64,000 bases of DNA from Anaerobaca sp035448545 (GCA_035448545.1 DAOTJE010000004.1:124001-188000); one strand, 5' to 3'; shown: positions 1-8,392, counted from the first letter of the stretch. Program-made: numbers and translations. Notes: a model not told the origin generated them from the letters alone.

Positions 1-429
1 CTCGATGAGACCCACGAGGCCCGCAACCGCGTGCGCGAGAGACTGAATCGCGTGCGCGAGCAGGAGCGACGGCTTCGCCAGCAGGCGGATCACGAGATCG
101 AACGCTCGATGCGGGCCGTCCGCGAGTTGGTGGCCCGTTTTGCAGCGGAGATGCAGAATGCTCCACAGATCTGGAGTGCCAAGGCCTCCGAGTTGGCTGC
201 GCGGATCGCGGAACTGGCGGCCGGGACGCCGCTGGCCGTCCGACAGGCCCAGTTCATTGAAACGCTCAGACGCGGCGACAGCGTCTTCGTCCTGCCCTTC
301 CGGCGCGAGGGTGTCGTCGATCGCATCCATCGCAACCGCAAAACGCTGGTCGTGTTTGTTGGAAACAAGCAGATCGAGGTCCCGTTTGAGGAGGTGGGCC
401 GGCCGGAGCCCCAGGCGGGCAAGTACTGA
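1..429 (+). CDS. C-terminal part of a MutS2-like protein (5' end outside window)
   Basis: The reading frame is open from the first base, so only the last 142 residues are visible. They begin with a charged, Arg/Glu-rich helical stretch (about residues 1-60) that resembles the coiled coil after the ATPase of MutS2-type proteins. A compact beta-rich segment follows, with motifs GDSVFVLPF, EGVVDRI and QIEVPFEEV, like the KOW-like segment that precedes the Smr nuclease domain in MutS2. The protein stops right after this segment (QAGKY), so no Smr domain is present. MutS2 proteins act on branched DNA or on collided ribosomes. Without the ATPase part the family call rests on this tail alone. The next gene is convergent and lies 5 bases away. 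Confidence 0.55.
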   Translation, partial: LDETHEARNRVRERLNRVREQERRLRQQADHEIERSMRAVRELVARFAAEMQNAPQIWSAKASELAARIAELAAGTPLAVRQAQFIETLRRGDSVFVLPFRREGVVDRIHRNRKTLVVFVGNKQIEVPFEEVGRPEPQAGKY

Positions 430-434
430 GTTCG

Positions 435-1601
435 TCAGTCCATCGCGGCGGCCAGGATGGCGGTCAGTTCATCATCCTGAAGCTCGATGGGATTGCCCTT
501 CATGCTGCTGGCCTTTCGGGCTTGGGCGATGACCGCCGGAAAGGCTGTCTCTGTGAGGCCATAGCGCCGCAGGCCGGGCAGGGCCAGCGCACGGCAGAGG
601 TCTTCCACCCATGCGACCCCGTCCGACGCGCGGGCCGAATCGTCTTCCGTAACGATTTGCGCGATTTCATCGAATCGCGTCAGGGTAGGCGAGCCGCAGG
701 CTCGGTCTCGCAGGGCCTGTACGTTGGCGGCAATAACGTGCGGCAGGAGCCTGCCGCAGATGATCCCGTGAGGTGCACCGATCACGCCTCCCAGCGGTCC
801 GGCGAAGCCATGCACGGCTCCCAGAGCGGCGTTGGCCAGGGCCAGCCCGCTGAACAGCCCGGCCAGTGCCATGTCTTCGCGGGCGGATGCGTCGCTGCCG
901 TCTTCGAATGCGCTGCGCAGGGAACGGGCCGCACGCCTGAGCCCTTCGCGGCAGATCCCGTCCGTCACAGGGTTGGCTTTCTTCGAGACGAAGGCCTCGA
1001 CCAGTTGGGTTAGCGCATCCAGGCCCGTTCCGGCTGTCAGTTCCGGGGACATCGAGTACGTCAGCACCGGATCGACCAGCGCCACCTGCGGCAGCAGCAC
1101 CGGGCTTCTCATACTGACTTTGACCCGATGCGGCGCGACCAGGAGCACCGCGTTGCGCGTAACCTCGGCGCCGGTGCCCGCGGTGGTAGGGACGGCGATA
1201 TACGGGGCCGAGCGGTTCCGCAGAGTCTTTCCGGGGCCGACAACCTCAAGGTAGTCCTCGATAGTCCCCTCGTTGGTGAGCATGGCGGCGACGACCTTGC
1301 CCGTATCGATCACGCTGCCTCCGCCAAGCCCAACAACGACATCGGCGTCTGCCTGTCGGGCGGCCGCAACCGCCGCACAGGCGGTCTGAGTCGTCGGTTC
1401 ACCGGCAACAGCCATGGTTTCCCACGCAAGACCCGCGTCGCCCAGCGAATTGAAGATGCCCTCATGGCGTTTGGGCGTACTGCCTGTCAGGACGAACGGC
1501 CGACGGCCCAGAGATAAGACGATCTGTGGCAGATCGGCAGCAACATTCGGGCCAAAGACAATTCTGTTGGCGGTGGCAAATTCGAATCGCATATCGGCCA
1601 T
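435..1601 (-). CDS. Iron-containing alcohol dehydrogenase family protein
   Basis: This 388-residue protein has the standard length of group III (Fe-type) alcohol dehydrogenases, which oxidise alcohols or reduce aldehydes or maleylacetate with NAD(P). The dinucleotide-binding motif GGGSVIDTGK lies near residue 95. The metal-ligand region reads GLDALTQLVEAF, then GAVHGFAGPLGG and APHG. The Asp and the two later His ligands are retained, but the first His of the usual DALTH motif is Gln. Such Gln variants are, to my recollection, not rare in the family. The start lies 3 bases after the stop of the ABM-domain gene upstream, so the two are probably co-transcribed. Substrate cannot be told from sequence. 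Confidence 0.9.
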   Translation of the reverse strand: MADMRFEFATANRIVFGPNVAADLPQIVLSLGRRPFVLTGSTPKRHEGIFNSLGDAGLAWETMAVAGEPTTQTACAAVAAARQADADVVVGLGGGSVIDTGKVVAAMLTNEGTIEDYLEVVGPGKTLRNRSAPYIAVPTTAGTGAEVTRNAVLLVAPHRVKVSMRSPVLLPQVALVDPVLTYSMSPELTAGTGLDALTQLVEAFVSKKANPVTDGICREGLRRAARSLRSAFEDGSDASAREDMALAGLFSGLALANAALGAVHGFAGPLGGVIGAPHGIICGRLLPHVIAANVQALRDRACGSPTLTRFDEIAQIVTEDDSARASDGVAWVEDLCRALALPGLRRYGLTETAFPAVIAQARKASSMKGNPIELQDDELTAILAAAMD

Positions 1602-1604
1602 CTG

Positions 1605-1925
1605 TCAGACCTTCGCCGCATCCCACCCTTGGTCGTCCGGAAAGACGTTGGTGTACCTAATCCCGGTCCGAGGCTCCGCCATCATGTGCGCAACGGTGTC
1701 CCGCCACTTGAGATAATGAGCGGTTTCCTTGTGCCTGGCGGGGTCCTCCGGGGTGCGGTAAACCTCCACGAGGACGAACCGCGTCGGGTCGTCGGTTTGC
1801 TGGACAACGTCGAATCGGGCCACACCCAGCTCTCTGACGCTGTTGCGGGCGTTCTCCAGACTGGCGGCGCGAAACGCCTCGACACAGTCCGGCTTCACAC
1901 GGACATGCACGTGCACGATCACCAT
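1605..1925 (-). CDS. ABM-domain (antibiotic biosynthesis monooxygenase-like) small protein
   Basis: The 106-residue product starts MVIVHVHVRVKPDCVEAF and contains the dimeric alpha/beta-barrel signature of ABM/YgiN/LsrG-type proteins: a beta strand, an ENA helix, RFDVVQQTDDPTRFVLVEVY, then AHYLKWRD. Family members are cofactor-free quinol monooxygenases or small-molecule isomerases. The start at 1925 is chosen because AAGGAG lies at the right distance upstream on the minus strand. The frame stays open to 2309, but that extension overlaps the divergent RNase HII-like gene and is low-complexity. It forms a tight pair with the Fe-type alcohol dehydrogenase, so a shared catabolic or detoxification role is plausible but unproven. 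Confidence 0.85.
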   Translation of the reverse strand: MVIVHVHVRVKPDCVEAFRAASLENARNSVRELGVARFDVVQQTDDPTRFVLVEVYRTPEDPARHKETAHYLKWRDTVAHMMAEPRTGIRYTNVFPDDQGWDAAKV

Positions 1926-2124
1926 AGACCACTCCTTGCAGATCGGTTCGTTTGGCCGGCCAGTGTAGCAGACCGAGGACAACCGGGCAACGGCGATCCG
2001 TCCGCACGCGCGGGCTGGACAGCGACGTTGACAGGGCGAGCGATTTCTGCTATGAACCGCACTCCGGCATCCGTAGGAATGCCGCTGAGCACAAGAGCCG
2101 GTCAATTGTGGCAAGGGCACGCGC

Positions 2125-3084
2125 ATGATTATTCTGGCGGGGATTGATGAGGCCGGGTTCGGGCCTCTGCTCGGACCGCTGGTGGTTTCGTCGTGTGCGT
2201 TCGCCGCGGCGCCCGAGCATGAGGGAGCGGACCTCTGGCAGGTGCTGCGAAAGAGCGTCGGCAAGACGCGCAAGCAGCTTCGCGCCCGCCTGCTGATCGC
2301 CGACAGCAAGAAGGCCTACAGGCGGGAGGAGGGTCTGGGGCATTTGGAAAGGACCGTCCTGGCCGCGTTGAGAAGCCTGGAACGGGTCCCGACGAGTCTG
2401 AGCGATCTTCTGCGACTCGTGTGCCCGGAATGCCGGCGACGCCTGATGGAGTACCCATGGTATGGCGCGGCCGAATCCCGGCTCCTGCCGTCGGATCGGG
2501 CCGACCTGCGTATCGCATCGGGCGTGTTGGCCGACAACATGGCCTCGGCCGGCGTGACGCTCGTGGACCTGTCGAGCTATTGCCTGGACGTCGCCTACTA
2601 CAATACGCTGATGGATCGGATGAAGAACAAGTCGCAGGTTCTTTTCTTCACGACCACGCGACTGTTGCAGGATCTGATGAAGCGTTTCACCGATCAGGAC
2701 ATCTACGTTCGGATTGACCGGCAGGGGGGGCGCGTCCACTATCGGGAGCATCTGCTGCGCAGCTTCGAGCCGATGGAACTGCGAATCGTCGAGGAGAACG
2801 AGCGGAGAAGCGCCTATACGCTGCGCGAACGGGCCCGGTGTGTGCATCTGTGCTTCGAGGTCGAAGCCGATGAGCGGCATCTGCCGGTGTCCCTGGCGTC
2901 GATGCTCAGCAAGTACGTCCGGGAAGTGCTGATGGAATGCATGAATACCTATTTTGTATCGCTGAGTCCCGATCTGAAACCCACCGCCGGCTACTGGACC
3001 GATGGCTTGCGATTTCTGGAGGATCTGCGCAGGTGCCTGCCTGAGTATCCAATCGACAGGCATCGGTTTGTGCGCTGTCGATAG
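2125..3084 (+). CDS. Divergent ribonuclease HII-like protein
   Basis: The N-terminus reads GIDEAGFGPLLGPLVVSS, which matches the RNase HII motif GIDEAGRGP with the Arg replaced by Phe. The second family motif appears as DSKKAY (about residue 70). A late segment, EADERHLPVSLASMLSKYVRE followed by GYWTDGLRFL, matches the conserved AD...AS(I/M)..K and GYP.D..T..FL elements. RNase HII cleaves RNA in RNA-DNA hybrids and at single ribonucleotides using acidic residues, and the DEAG acids are present. At 319 residues it is much longer than the usual 200-260, with an insert around residues 90-190 containing two Cys (VCPECRRR) that may bind metal. It could be an active, specialised enzyme or a repurposed one. 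Confidence 0.7.
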   Translation: MIILAGIDEAGFGPLLGPLVVSSCAFAAAPEHEGADLWQVLRKSVGKTRKQLRARLLIADSKKAYRREEGLGHLERTVLAALRSLERVPTSLSDLLRLVCPECRRRLMEYPWYGAAESRLLPSDRADLRIASGVLADNMASAGVTLVDLSSYCLDVAYYNTLMDRMKNKSQVLFFTTTRLLQDLMKRFTDQDIYVRIDRQGGRVHYREHLLRSFEPMELRIVEENERRSAYTLRERARCVHLCFEVEADERHLPVSLASMLSKYVREVLMECMNTYFVSLSPDLKPTAGYWTDGLRFLEDLRRCLPEYPIDRHRFVRCR

Positions 3085-3161
3085 GTCGGCGCGGTCTTGT
3101 GGCCGGGAACATGGCCCGATTGCGGGGCCGGTAGAGCCGGGTCGATTGCTTTGAGGTGTCT

Positions 3162-4421
3162 ATGCTGCGCGAGCGACGGGAACAAACGTGGCTGACGACC
3201 GTGTCTCTGGTGATTCTGGCGGCGGTGGCGCTGGCGGCCGCGCTGATCTACACCCGCGCGGTGATGATTCCGTTCGTCGTCGCGCTGTTCATTGTTGCGC
3301 TGGTCAGTCCTGTCGAGGATTTCCTGGTCAAGCGGCTCCGGCTGCCCCGCGTCATCGCGATCCTGGTGACGTTGCTCGTTGTGATGGCAGTGACCGTGCT
3401 GGTGTTCCTCCTGATTGCGCAGGCGACGACGATCATCGTCTCGACGGCGGGAGAGTACAGTGCCAGCTTCGCCTATATGGCGGACAAGATTCTCGAACCG
3501 ATCGAGTACCTTTATCGAGAGGAGGCACCGCCTCTGCCGGCGGCGCCGAACGATGGGGGGCCCTCGTCGCCGACGCCGCCCCCTTCGGAACCGGAGCCGC
3601 TGGTGCTGTTTCCTATCGTGCAGGACCCCGGCCAGGAAGCGACTCTCGGGACGCGGCGCCAGACGGACGACCTCGTGACAGACGCGAACGGGGTGATTGA
3701 CCCCAATCAGGTCATTCCCCCGGGCGGCTTGGCCGGCAAGGGACTGCGCATCGATACCAAACGGATTGTCGTGGATATGAGGAACTACATCTTCAATATC
3801 GTGACCAATGCGTTTGGAACGATCCTCGGTCTGATCTCCAGCATGTTCTTCGTCATCATCTTCGTGATCTTCCTGCTGATGGGCCGCGATCCTTACAGCC
3901 GTCATTCGCCCGTTTACACCGAAGTGGTGCAGAAGATCCGACGCTACGTGGGCATCAAGCTGGTTGTCTCGGCCGTCACGGGTCTGCTCGTCTGGGCGAT
4001 TCTGACCTTCGTGAGACTGGAACTCGCGGCGGCCTTCGCCATTCTGGCCTTCCTGCTTAACTTCATCCCCTCCATCGGATCGATCATCGCTACCCTGCTG
4101 CCTATACCGATCGCGGTGGTGCAGTTCCAGTCTTCTCCCTGGCTGATTGTTCTGGTGGTGATAGGCCCGGGCGCTGTTCAGAATATCCTCGGCAATATCA
4201 TCGAGCCGAAGCTCCAGGGCGAGGGTCTGAATCTGCATCCGGTGACCGTCATCCTGGCGTTGTCGTTCTGGGGGCTTCTCTGGGGCATCGTGGGCATGTT
4301 CCTGGCAGCGCCGATCACGGCGGCTCTGCGAATCTTCCTGATGCAGTATGACACGCTCAAGCCCCTTGGAAGGCTCTTGGCGGGGGATCTCCGCCCGACG
4401 GAGAAGCCGAGCGCCTCGTAA
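3162..4421 (+). CDS. AI-2E transporter family (PerM/TqsA-like) membrane protein
   Basis: This 419-residue inner-membrane protein begins with a short charged tail and two hydrophobic helices (about 12-32 and 34-52). A third helix follows at about 65-90, and a cluster of helices fills residues 210-400, including the family-typical FLLNFIPSIGSIIATLLPI and PVTVILALSFWGLLWGIVGMFLAAP. Family members export small signals or ions, and the substrate is unknown here. A Pro-rich insert (about residues 120-150, PPLPAAPNDGGPSSPTPPPS) extends the soluble domain. ATG 3162 is preferred to GTG 3156 because GAGGT lies just upstream at suitable distance. The next gene is convergent. Confidence 0.9.
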   Translation: MLRERREQTWLTTVSLVILAAVALAAALIYTRAVMIPFVVALFIVALVSPVEDFLVKRLRLPRVIAILVTLLVVMAVTVLVFLLIAQATTIIVSTAGEYSASFAYMADKILEPIEYLYREEAPPLPAAPNDGGPSSPTPPPSEPEPLVLFPIVQDPGQEATLGTRRQTDDLVTDANGVIDPNQVIPPGGLAGKGLRIDTKRIVVDMRNYIFNIVTNAFGTILGLISSMFFVIIFVIFLLMGRDPYSRHSPVYTEVVQKIRRYVGIKLVVSAVTGLLVWAILTFVRLELAAAFAILAFLLNFIPSIGSIIATLLPIPIAVVQFQSSPWLIVLVVIGPGAVQNILGNIIEPKLQGEGLNLHPVTVILALSFWGLLWGIVGMFLAAPITAALRIFLMQYDTLKPLGRLLAGDLRPTEKPSAS

Positions 4422-4461
4422 ACGGTCCGCGTGGATCGAGGGACGGTGGGCGGAACTGGGG

Positions 4462-4950
4462 TCAGGCCTTCGCCAACTCTTCGTTGAGCAGGCGAATCTG
4501 ACGCGTCTCTTCCCGCAGGATTTTGTCGATGACCTCTTCGGTCGCCGGATCGCGGGCGAAGTCTTTCAGACCTTGGTAGAAGATGACCACCTCGTTGGCA
4601 CGGCGGATGGCGTCGCGGAGGATCTGGTGCTTGGTCTCTTTGCCGGTCAGACGGCCCGGTGCATCCTGTTTGGTGCCAAACCAGGTCAGTCCGGCCATCA
4701 CCTCGGGGTTGCTCAGCACATAGTTGTCTGGATCGAACGTCCCGAACTCCCCGGTCTTCTCCGAGAAGCGTTTTCGCATCCGAGCCCAGATCTTGACATG
4801 CTTGGCCTTCCAGTTGGCCAGGCGGTAGTGAATATCTCGAATCTCCGGATCGTTAAAAAGCTGGGCGGTTTTGAGATAGAACCGGGCCCCCTTGTTCTCG
4901 ATCTGCTCGGCGATCTGCAGGACTTCAAATACGTTGAACTTCGTGTCCAT
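4462..4950 (-). CDS. Ferritin-like / rubrerythrin-like protein with degenerate metal sites
   Basis: The protein (162 residues from ATG 4950) is all-helical and begins with the rubrerythrin-style helix FNVFEVLQIAEQIENKGARFY. The second helix is LANWKAKHVKIW, where an active family member would have E..EH. The last helix reads EEVIDKILREETRQ, where ExxH would be expected. The first Glu and the helix pattern support the fold, but at least two di-iron ligands appear missing, so catalysis or iron storage may be lost. GGGAAG precedes the chosen start. The frame continues upstream to 5142, but that stretch is low-complexity and overlaps the alcohol dehydrogenase gene. Confidence 0.75.
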   Translation of the reverse strand: MDTKFNVFEVLQIAEQIENKGARFYLKTAQLFNDPEIRDIHYRLANWKAKHVKIWARMRKRFSEKTGEFGTFDPDNYVLSNPEVMAGLTWFGTKQDAPGRLTGKETKHQILRDAIRRANEVVIFYQGLKDFARDPATEEVIDKILREETRQIRLLNEELAKA

Positions 4951-5138
4951 GCGGTGCTTCCCAGGGCGAAAGGAGATCCCCACGCCCCCCGGCACGCCAT
5001 TACAGCCCGGTCCCTGACAGACTGCTTCGCGCGGTGTTGGGGACGTAGCTTCGACCAGATCCATTATAGGAATTGGACCTGGCAAGTCAAGGCAAAACGG
5101 GGTTCCCGGCATGACTGACTCAAAGACGCTGGGTGGGG

Positions 5139-6152
5139 TCACGCCTGGAAACGCAACGCCGCGGCGGCCCGGATCTTCCCCTGCTTGAGGTCAAGCAGGG
5201 TGCGGTTGATCCTCTCGGGTGGGATCTCCTCCACGGTAGGGCGCAGGGGAATATCGGCTGCCAGGGGGAGGAATTCGCGGGCGTCCTGCCGTGTCACATT
5301 GGCGACGCTCTTGATTTCCTTCTCGTCCCACAGGTGTCGATCGTAGATCAGCTCGGGCACCGCTGTCACCTTGCGGATCGCGTTGACGACCACGCGTCCG
5401 CTCTTGTTCAGGACGGCCAAGGCCTGTCGGACGGTCTCGCCAACCGGGGTGAAGTCGATCGCCCGATCCAGGCGAACCGGAGGTTCGTCCGCCGGCGAAC
5501 CGGTCCATGCGGCGCCGAGTGTGCGAGCCAGTTCCTTGTGCTCATCGCCTCGGGTGAACACGAACACATCGCTCGTGGGGAATTCGTGCCGGAGCATTTG
5601 GATCACGATATGGGCCGAGGCGCCAAACCCGAACAGACCGACGGTCTGGCCGTCGCGGATGTCCGCCAGCCGCATCGCTCGATAGCCGATCACGCCGGCG
5701 CACAGCAACGGCGCCGCCTGGGCGTCGGAAAAAACCGAGGGGATAGGGTACGCATAGCCTTCCGGCACAACCATGAACTCGGCGTAACCTCCGTTGGCGT
5801 CCTTGCCGGTCCAGCGGGCGTGGTCGCAGAGGTTCTCCCGGCCGGTTCGACAGAACGGGCACGCCCCGCAACTGGAATACAGCCAAGTGACCCCCACGCG
5901 GGTTCCGATCTTGTGAATGGCCGTCGCCGGACCGCACTGGATGACCGTTCCGACAACCTGATGCCCCAGGACGCACGGCAGCATGCTCGGCGGCAGCCGA
6001 CCCTCGATCTCGTCGAGGTCGGTGTGGCACAGGCCGCAAACCGAGACCTTCACCAGGACCTCGTCGTCTTTCGGAACCGGCGTCGGCAATTCCGTCTCGA
6101 TCAGGGGTGCCTCCTCGATTGGGGCAATGCGGGGAAGCACGATCGCCTTCAT
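5139..6152 (-). CDS. Zinc-dependent medium-chain alcohol dehydrogenase
   Basis: The 337-residue protein has the MDR layout. The catalytic zinc region is CGLCHTDLDEIEG followed by LGHQVVG, with Gln where GHE is usual. The structural zinc is bound by four Cys in CGACPFCRTGRENLC. The Rossmann segment reads VGLFGFGASAHIVIQ. A late segment, KSVANVTRQDAREFLPLA, resembles AdhA-type enzymes that reduce aldehydes with NAD(P)H. The start ATG overlaps the stop of the macro-domain gene (ATGA), so translation is probably coupled. The ferritin-like gene downstream may share the transcript. Confidence 0.9.
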   Translation of the reverse strand: MKAIVLPRIAPIEEAPLIETELPTPVPKDDEVLVKVSVCGLCHTDLDEIEGRLPPSMLPCVLGHQVVGTVIQCGPATAIHKIGTRVGVTWLYSSCGACPFCRTGRENLCDHARWTGKDANGGYAEFMVVPEGYAYPIPSVFSDAQAAPLLCAGVIGYRAMRLADIRDGQTVGLFGFGASAHIVIQMLRHEFPTSDVFVFTRGDEHKELARTLGAAWTGSPADEPPVRLDRAIDFTPVGETVRQALAVLNKSGRVVVNAIRKVTAVPELIYDRHLWDEKEIKSVANVTRQDAREFLPLAADIPLRPTVEEIPPERINRTLLDLKQGKIRAAAALRFQA

Positions 6153-6679
6153 GGGCTTGTCTCCCGCCGGAGCTGCTCGGCGAAGACGTCAAAGCTCTCC
6201 CGGCCATACAGACAGAACACAACCCGTTCGAGGCCGGTTTGTCCCTTGAGGTAGTCCAACGTGGTCGCCAGCATGATCTCAGCGCACCGTTGGATGGGGA
6301 AGCCGAAGATGCCTGTGCTGATGGCGGGGAACGCGATGCTCTTGAGACCATTGTCGTCGGCGACCTTCAGCGCATTCCGGGTTGCGTTGGCGAGCTTCTC
6401 GTCCTCGTGGCCCTCTCCCATGCGAGGGCCCACGGCGTGGATCACATGGCGGGCCTTCAGACGACCGCCGGTGGTGATCACCGCGCCGCCGACGAAGGTC
6501 CCTCCGATCCGGTCGCATTCGGCCTGGATGGCCGGGCCGCCTTTGCGGGCGATCGCGCCGGCGACGCCACCGCCCAGGATCAGGCGGGCGTTGGCCGCGT
6601 TGACGATGGCGTCGGTGTCCATCTCCGTAATATCGCCCTCGATCAGTTCCAGAACCCGGCCTGCTACTTGCACCTTCAT
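6149..6679 (-). CDS. Macro-domain protein (O-acetyl-ADP-ribose deacetylase type)
   Basis: The 176 residues form a single macro domain. DAIVNAANARLILGGGVAGAI carries the ADP-ribose-binding loop and the Asn-Ala-Ala-Asn of hydrolytic MacroD/YmdB-type members. AISTGIFGFP is the second ligand-binding loop and HVIHAVGP the central strand. Such proteins remove ADP-ribose from proteins or hydrolyse O-acetyl-ADP-ribose. A good ribosome site (GAGGAG) precedes the start, and the stop overlaps the start of the alcohol dehydrogenase gene. Confidence 0.92.
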   Translation of the reverse strand: MKVQVAGRVLELIEGDITEMDTDAIVNAANARLILGGGVAGAIARKGGPAIQAECDRIGGTFVGGAVITTGGRLKARHVIHAVGPRMGEGHEDEKLANATRNALKVADDNGLKSIAFPAISTGIFGFPIQRCAEIMLATTLDYLKGQTGLERVVFCLYGRESFDVFAEQLRRETSP

Positions 6680-6826
6680 GGTCTGGGTCTCCTCGATACG
6701 CCGGGGAGCAACGGCTCCTCGGCGCTGCTTAATTATAGTGCTTGACGGTGTTTGCGTCAGGACAATGCCCCATATCGAGGGGGCAGGGCGAGCCGGTCAA
6801 GAAAAATTCGAGATGGCGGAATTTTT

Positions 6827-6853
6827 TGGTTGACACAATGGTCAAACAACCAT
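6827..6853. promoter_or_regulatory. Candidate LexA operator overlapping the lexA promoter
   Basis: Two overlapping inverted repeats fill the promoter spacer. ATGGT at 6838-6842 pairs with ACCAT at 6849-6853 (6-base gap), and TGGTTG at 6827-6832 pairs with CAACCA at 6847-6852. A dyad between -35 and -10 fits autorepression by LexA. The sequence matches neither the E. coli nor the Bacillus SOS box, which is expected because LexA boxes vary widely between phyla. Confidence 0.5.
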
Positions 6854-6858
6854 AGATT
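6830..6858 (+). promoter_or_regulatory. Sigma70-type promoter of lexA
   Basis: TTGACA at 6830-6835 and TAGATT at 6853-6858 are separated by exactly 17 bases. The start codon of lexA follows 29 bases after the -10 box, leaving a leader of about 20-25 nt with GGAGA at 6876-6880. The surroundings are clearly AT-richer than the flanking genes. Confidence 0.8.
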
Positions 6859-6887
6859 GAGATTTGGGTTTGTTTGGAGAATGCGTT

Positions 6888-7508
6888 ATGGAGCCATTGA
6901 CGGAAAAACAAAGGAAGGTTCTGGAGTTTGTCGCGGCCCGGTTGCAGGAGGACCACCCGCCGAGCCAGCGGGAGATCGCGGGTCATTTCAAGCTGGCCCA
7001 GAATGCGGCCTATCAACTCGTGGGCTATCTCAAGAAAAAGGGCTATCTGGTGGATGTGGGGGGGCACCGGGGGCTTCGTCTGTCTCCGGCGTATCTTGCC
7101 GAGACGGCGGACGCCGAAGGCCTGCCGATCCTCGGGCGGGTCGCGGCCGGAGAGCCGATCCTGGCCGAGCAGAACATCGAAGGCTACATGACCCTCGAAA
7201 AACTCTTCCGGCGTACAAAGGAGACCTTTGCCCTGCGAGTTTCGGGCGACAGCATGGTCGACGAGGGCATCATGGACGGCGATTACGTGATCGTCGAATC
7301 CGGCTCGAAGATCGAAAATGGGCAGATCGGCGTCGTGCTGCTCGACGACGAGGCCACCATCAAGAGGGTGTTCGTACAGAAGAACCGGATCGCCCTGAAG
7401 CCGGCCAATCGCAAGGCGGGGTATAAGACCCGCTATATCAGGCAATTCGACAAAGATGTTCGTGCGGTCGGCCGGGTCATCGGCTGCATCCGCACGGAAA
7501 TCAGGTAG
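6888..7508 (+). CDS. lexA: LexA repressor
   Basis: The 206-residue protein has the two-part LexA design. The N-terminal winged helix (about 1-65) includes PPSQREIAGHFKLAQNAAYQ as recognition region. The C-terminal S24 peptidase domain has the Ala87-Gly88 self-cleavage site in GRVAAGEP, nucleophile Ser122 in SGDSMVDEGI and Lys159 in EATIKRVF. All elements for RecA-stimulated self-cleavage are therefore present. ATG 6888 is chosen because GGAGA lies 7 bases upstream; an in-frame TTG at 6864 would start inside the leader. It is first in an apparent operon with the DUF72 and DnaE-like genes, which suggests both are SOS-induced. Confidence 0.93.
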   Translation: MEPLTEKQRKVLEFVAARLQEDHPPSQREIAGHFKLAQNAAYQLVGYLKKKGYLVDVGGHRGLRLSPAYLAETADAEGLPILGRVAAGEPILAEQNIEGYMTLEKLFRRTKETFALRVSGDSMVDEGIMDGDYVIVESGSKIENGQIGVVLLDDEATIKRVFVQKNRIALKPANRKAGYKTRYIRQFDKDVRAVGRVIGCIRTEIR

Positions 7509-7516
7509 GTGCGACG

Positions 7517-8368
7517 ATGGTGTGTCCGGTTTCCATCGGGATTGCGGGTTGGTCTTATGCGGACTGGGAAGGGATCGTATACACCGATTCCCAAGTCGAT
7601 CAACTGGCCTACGTCAGCGGATTCGTGGATTGCATCGAGATCAACAGCACGTTTTACCGGCCGCCGTTCGCCAAAACGGTTCGATCCTGGCTGGAGCGGA
7701 CGGCACAGAAGCCGGAGTTCTTCTTCACCGCCAAACTGCACCAGAGTTTCACCCACGAAGGCAAGGTCGATTCGGAGATCGTCAAGCAGTTTCATCGCGG
7801 GTTCGAACCGTTCCTGGAGGCGAAGAAACTGAGGCATCTTCTCGTTCAATTCCGGTACGATTTTTCCGACAGCGAGCCCGCTCGGCGGCATCTGGCGGAC
7901 ATCGTCAGCCATTTTAAGGAGACCTTCAGCCTGGCGGTGGAGTTGCGACACGTCTCGTGGGAGAGTCAGGAGGCCCTGGACTTTCTCCAGCGGCTCGGCG
8001 TGACGGTGTGCAATCTGGATTACCCGACCTCGAAACAGTCGTTCAAATTGCAACACTGCACGGTCGGCCGGTCGGGCTATTTTCGCATGCACGGCAGGAA
8101 TGCCGAGAAGTGGTTCAGCAAGGCCGGACGCGATGAAGTCTACAACTATTACTACAACGAGCGCGAGCTGGCCGGGATCAAGCAGCGGCTCGACGAGCTG
8201 GGCAAGGCCTTCGAGTCGCTGACGGTGATCGCCAACAATCACTACCGAGGGGCCGAGCTGGCCAATGCCCTCGAACTGAAGGCCCTCGTCACAGGGCAGA
8301 AGCAACCTGTACCAGAGGGACTTCTCAAGACGTATCCAAACCTGGCCAGGATCGCCATCGGTCGATAA
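7517..8368 (+). CDS. DUF72 (YecE-like) family protein
   Basis: This 283-residue TIM-barrel-like protein carries the DUF72 hallmarks: IGIAGWSYADWEG at the N-terminus, FVDCIEINSTFYRPP, FFFTAKLHQSFTH, LAVELRHVSW, GYFRMHGRN and the C-terminal VIANNHYRGAELANALEL. The biochemical role of DUF72 is unsettled; some members have been linked to DNA metabolism by gene context. It starts 8 bases after the lexA stop and ends 24 bases before the polymerase gene, so it is almost certainly co-transcribed with both. This placement supports a role in the DNA damage response, by inference only. Confidence 0.9.
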   Translation: MVCPVSIGIAGWSYADWEGIVYTDSQVDQLAYVSGFVDCIEINSTFYRPPFAKTVRSWLERTAQKPEFFFTAKLHQSFTHEGKVDSEIVKQFHRGFEPFLEAKKLRHLLVQFRYDFSDSEPARRHLADIVSHFKETFSLAVELRHVSWESQEALDFLQRLGVTVCNLDYPTSKQSFKLQHCTVGRSGYFRMHGRNAEKWFSKAGRDEVYNYYYNERELAGIKQRLDELGKAFESLTVIANNHYRGAELANALELKALVTGQKQPVPEGLLKTYPNLARIAIGR

Positions 8369-8392
8369 CCATTTCTGTGCCGTGTCGTTGGG

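Noticed and set aside
1926..2309. N-terminal extension of the ABM-domain gene
   Set aside because: It overlaps the divergent RNase HII-like gene, is low-complexity, and a good ribosome site supports the start at 1925.
2991..4238. Long minus-strand open frame opposite the AI-2E permease
   Set aside because: Its product is an Arg/His/Gln-rich low-complexity sequence, as expected for the antisense of a high-GC membrane-protein gene.
4951..5142. N-terminal extension of the ferritin-like gene
   Set aside because: It has no family similarity, is Pro/Gly-rich and runs into the alcohol dehydrogenase gene. The conserved helix begins right after ATG 4950.
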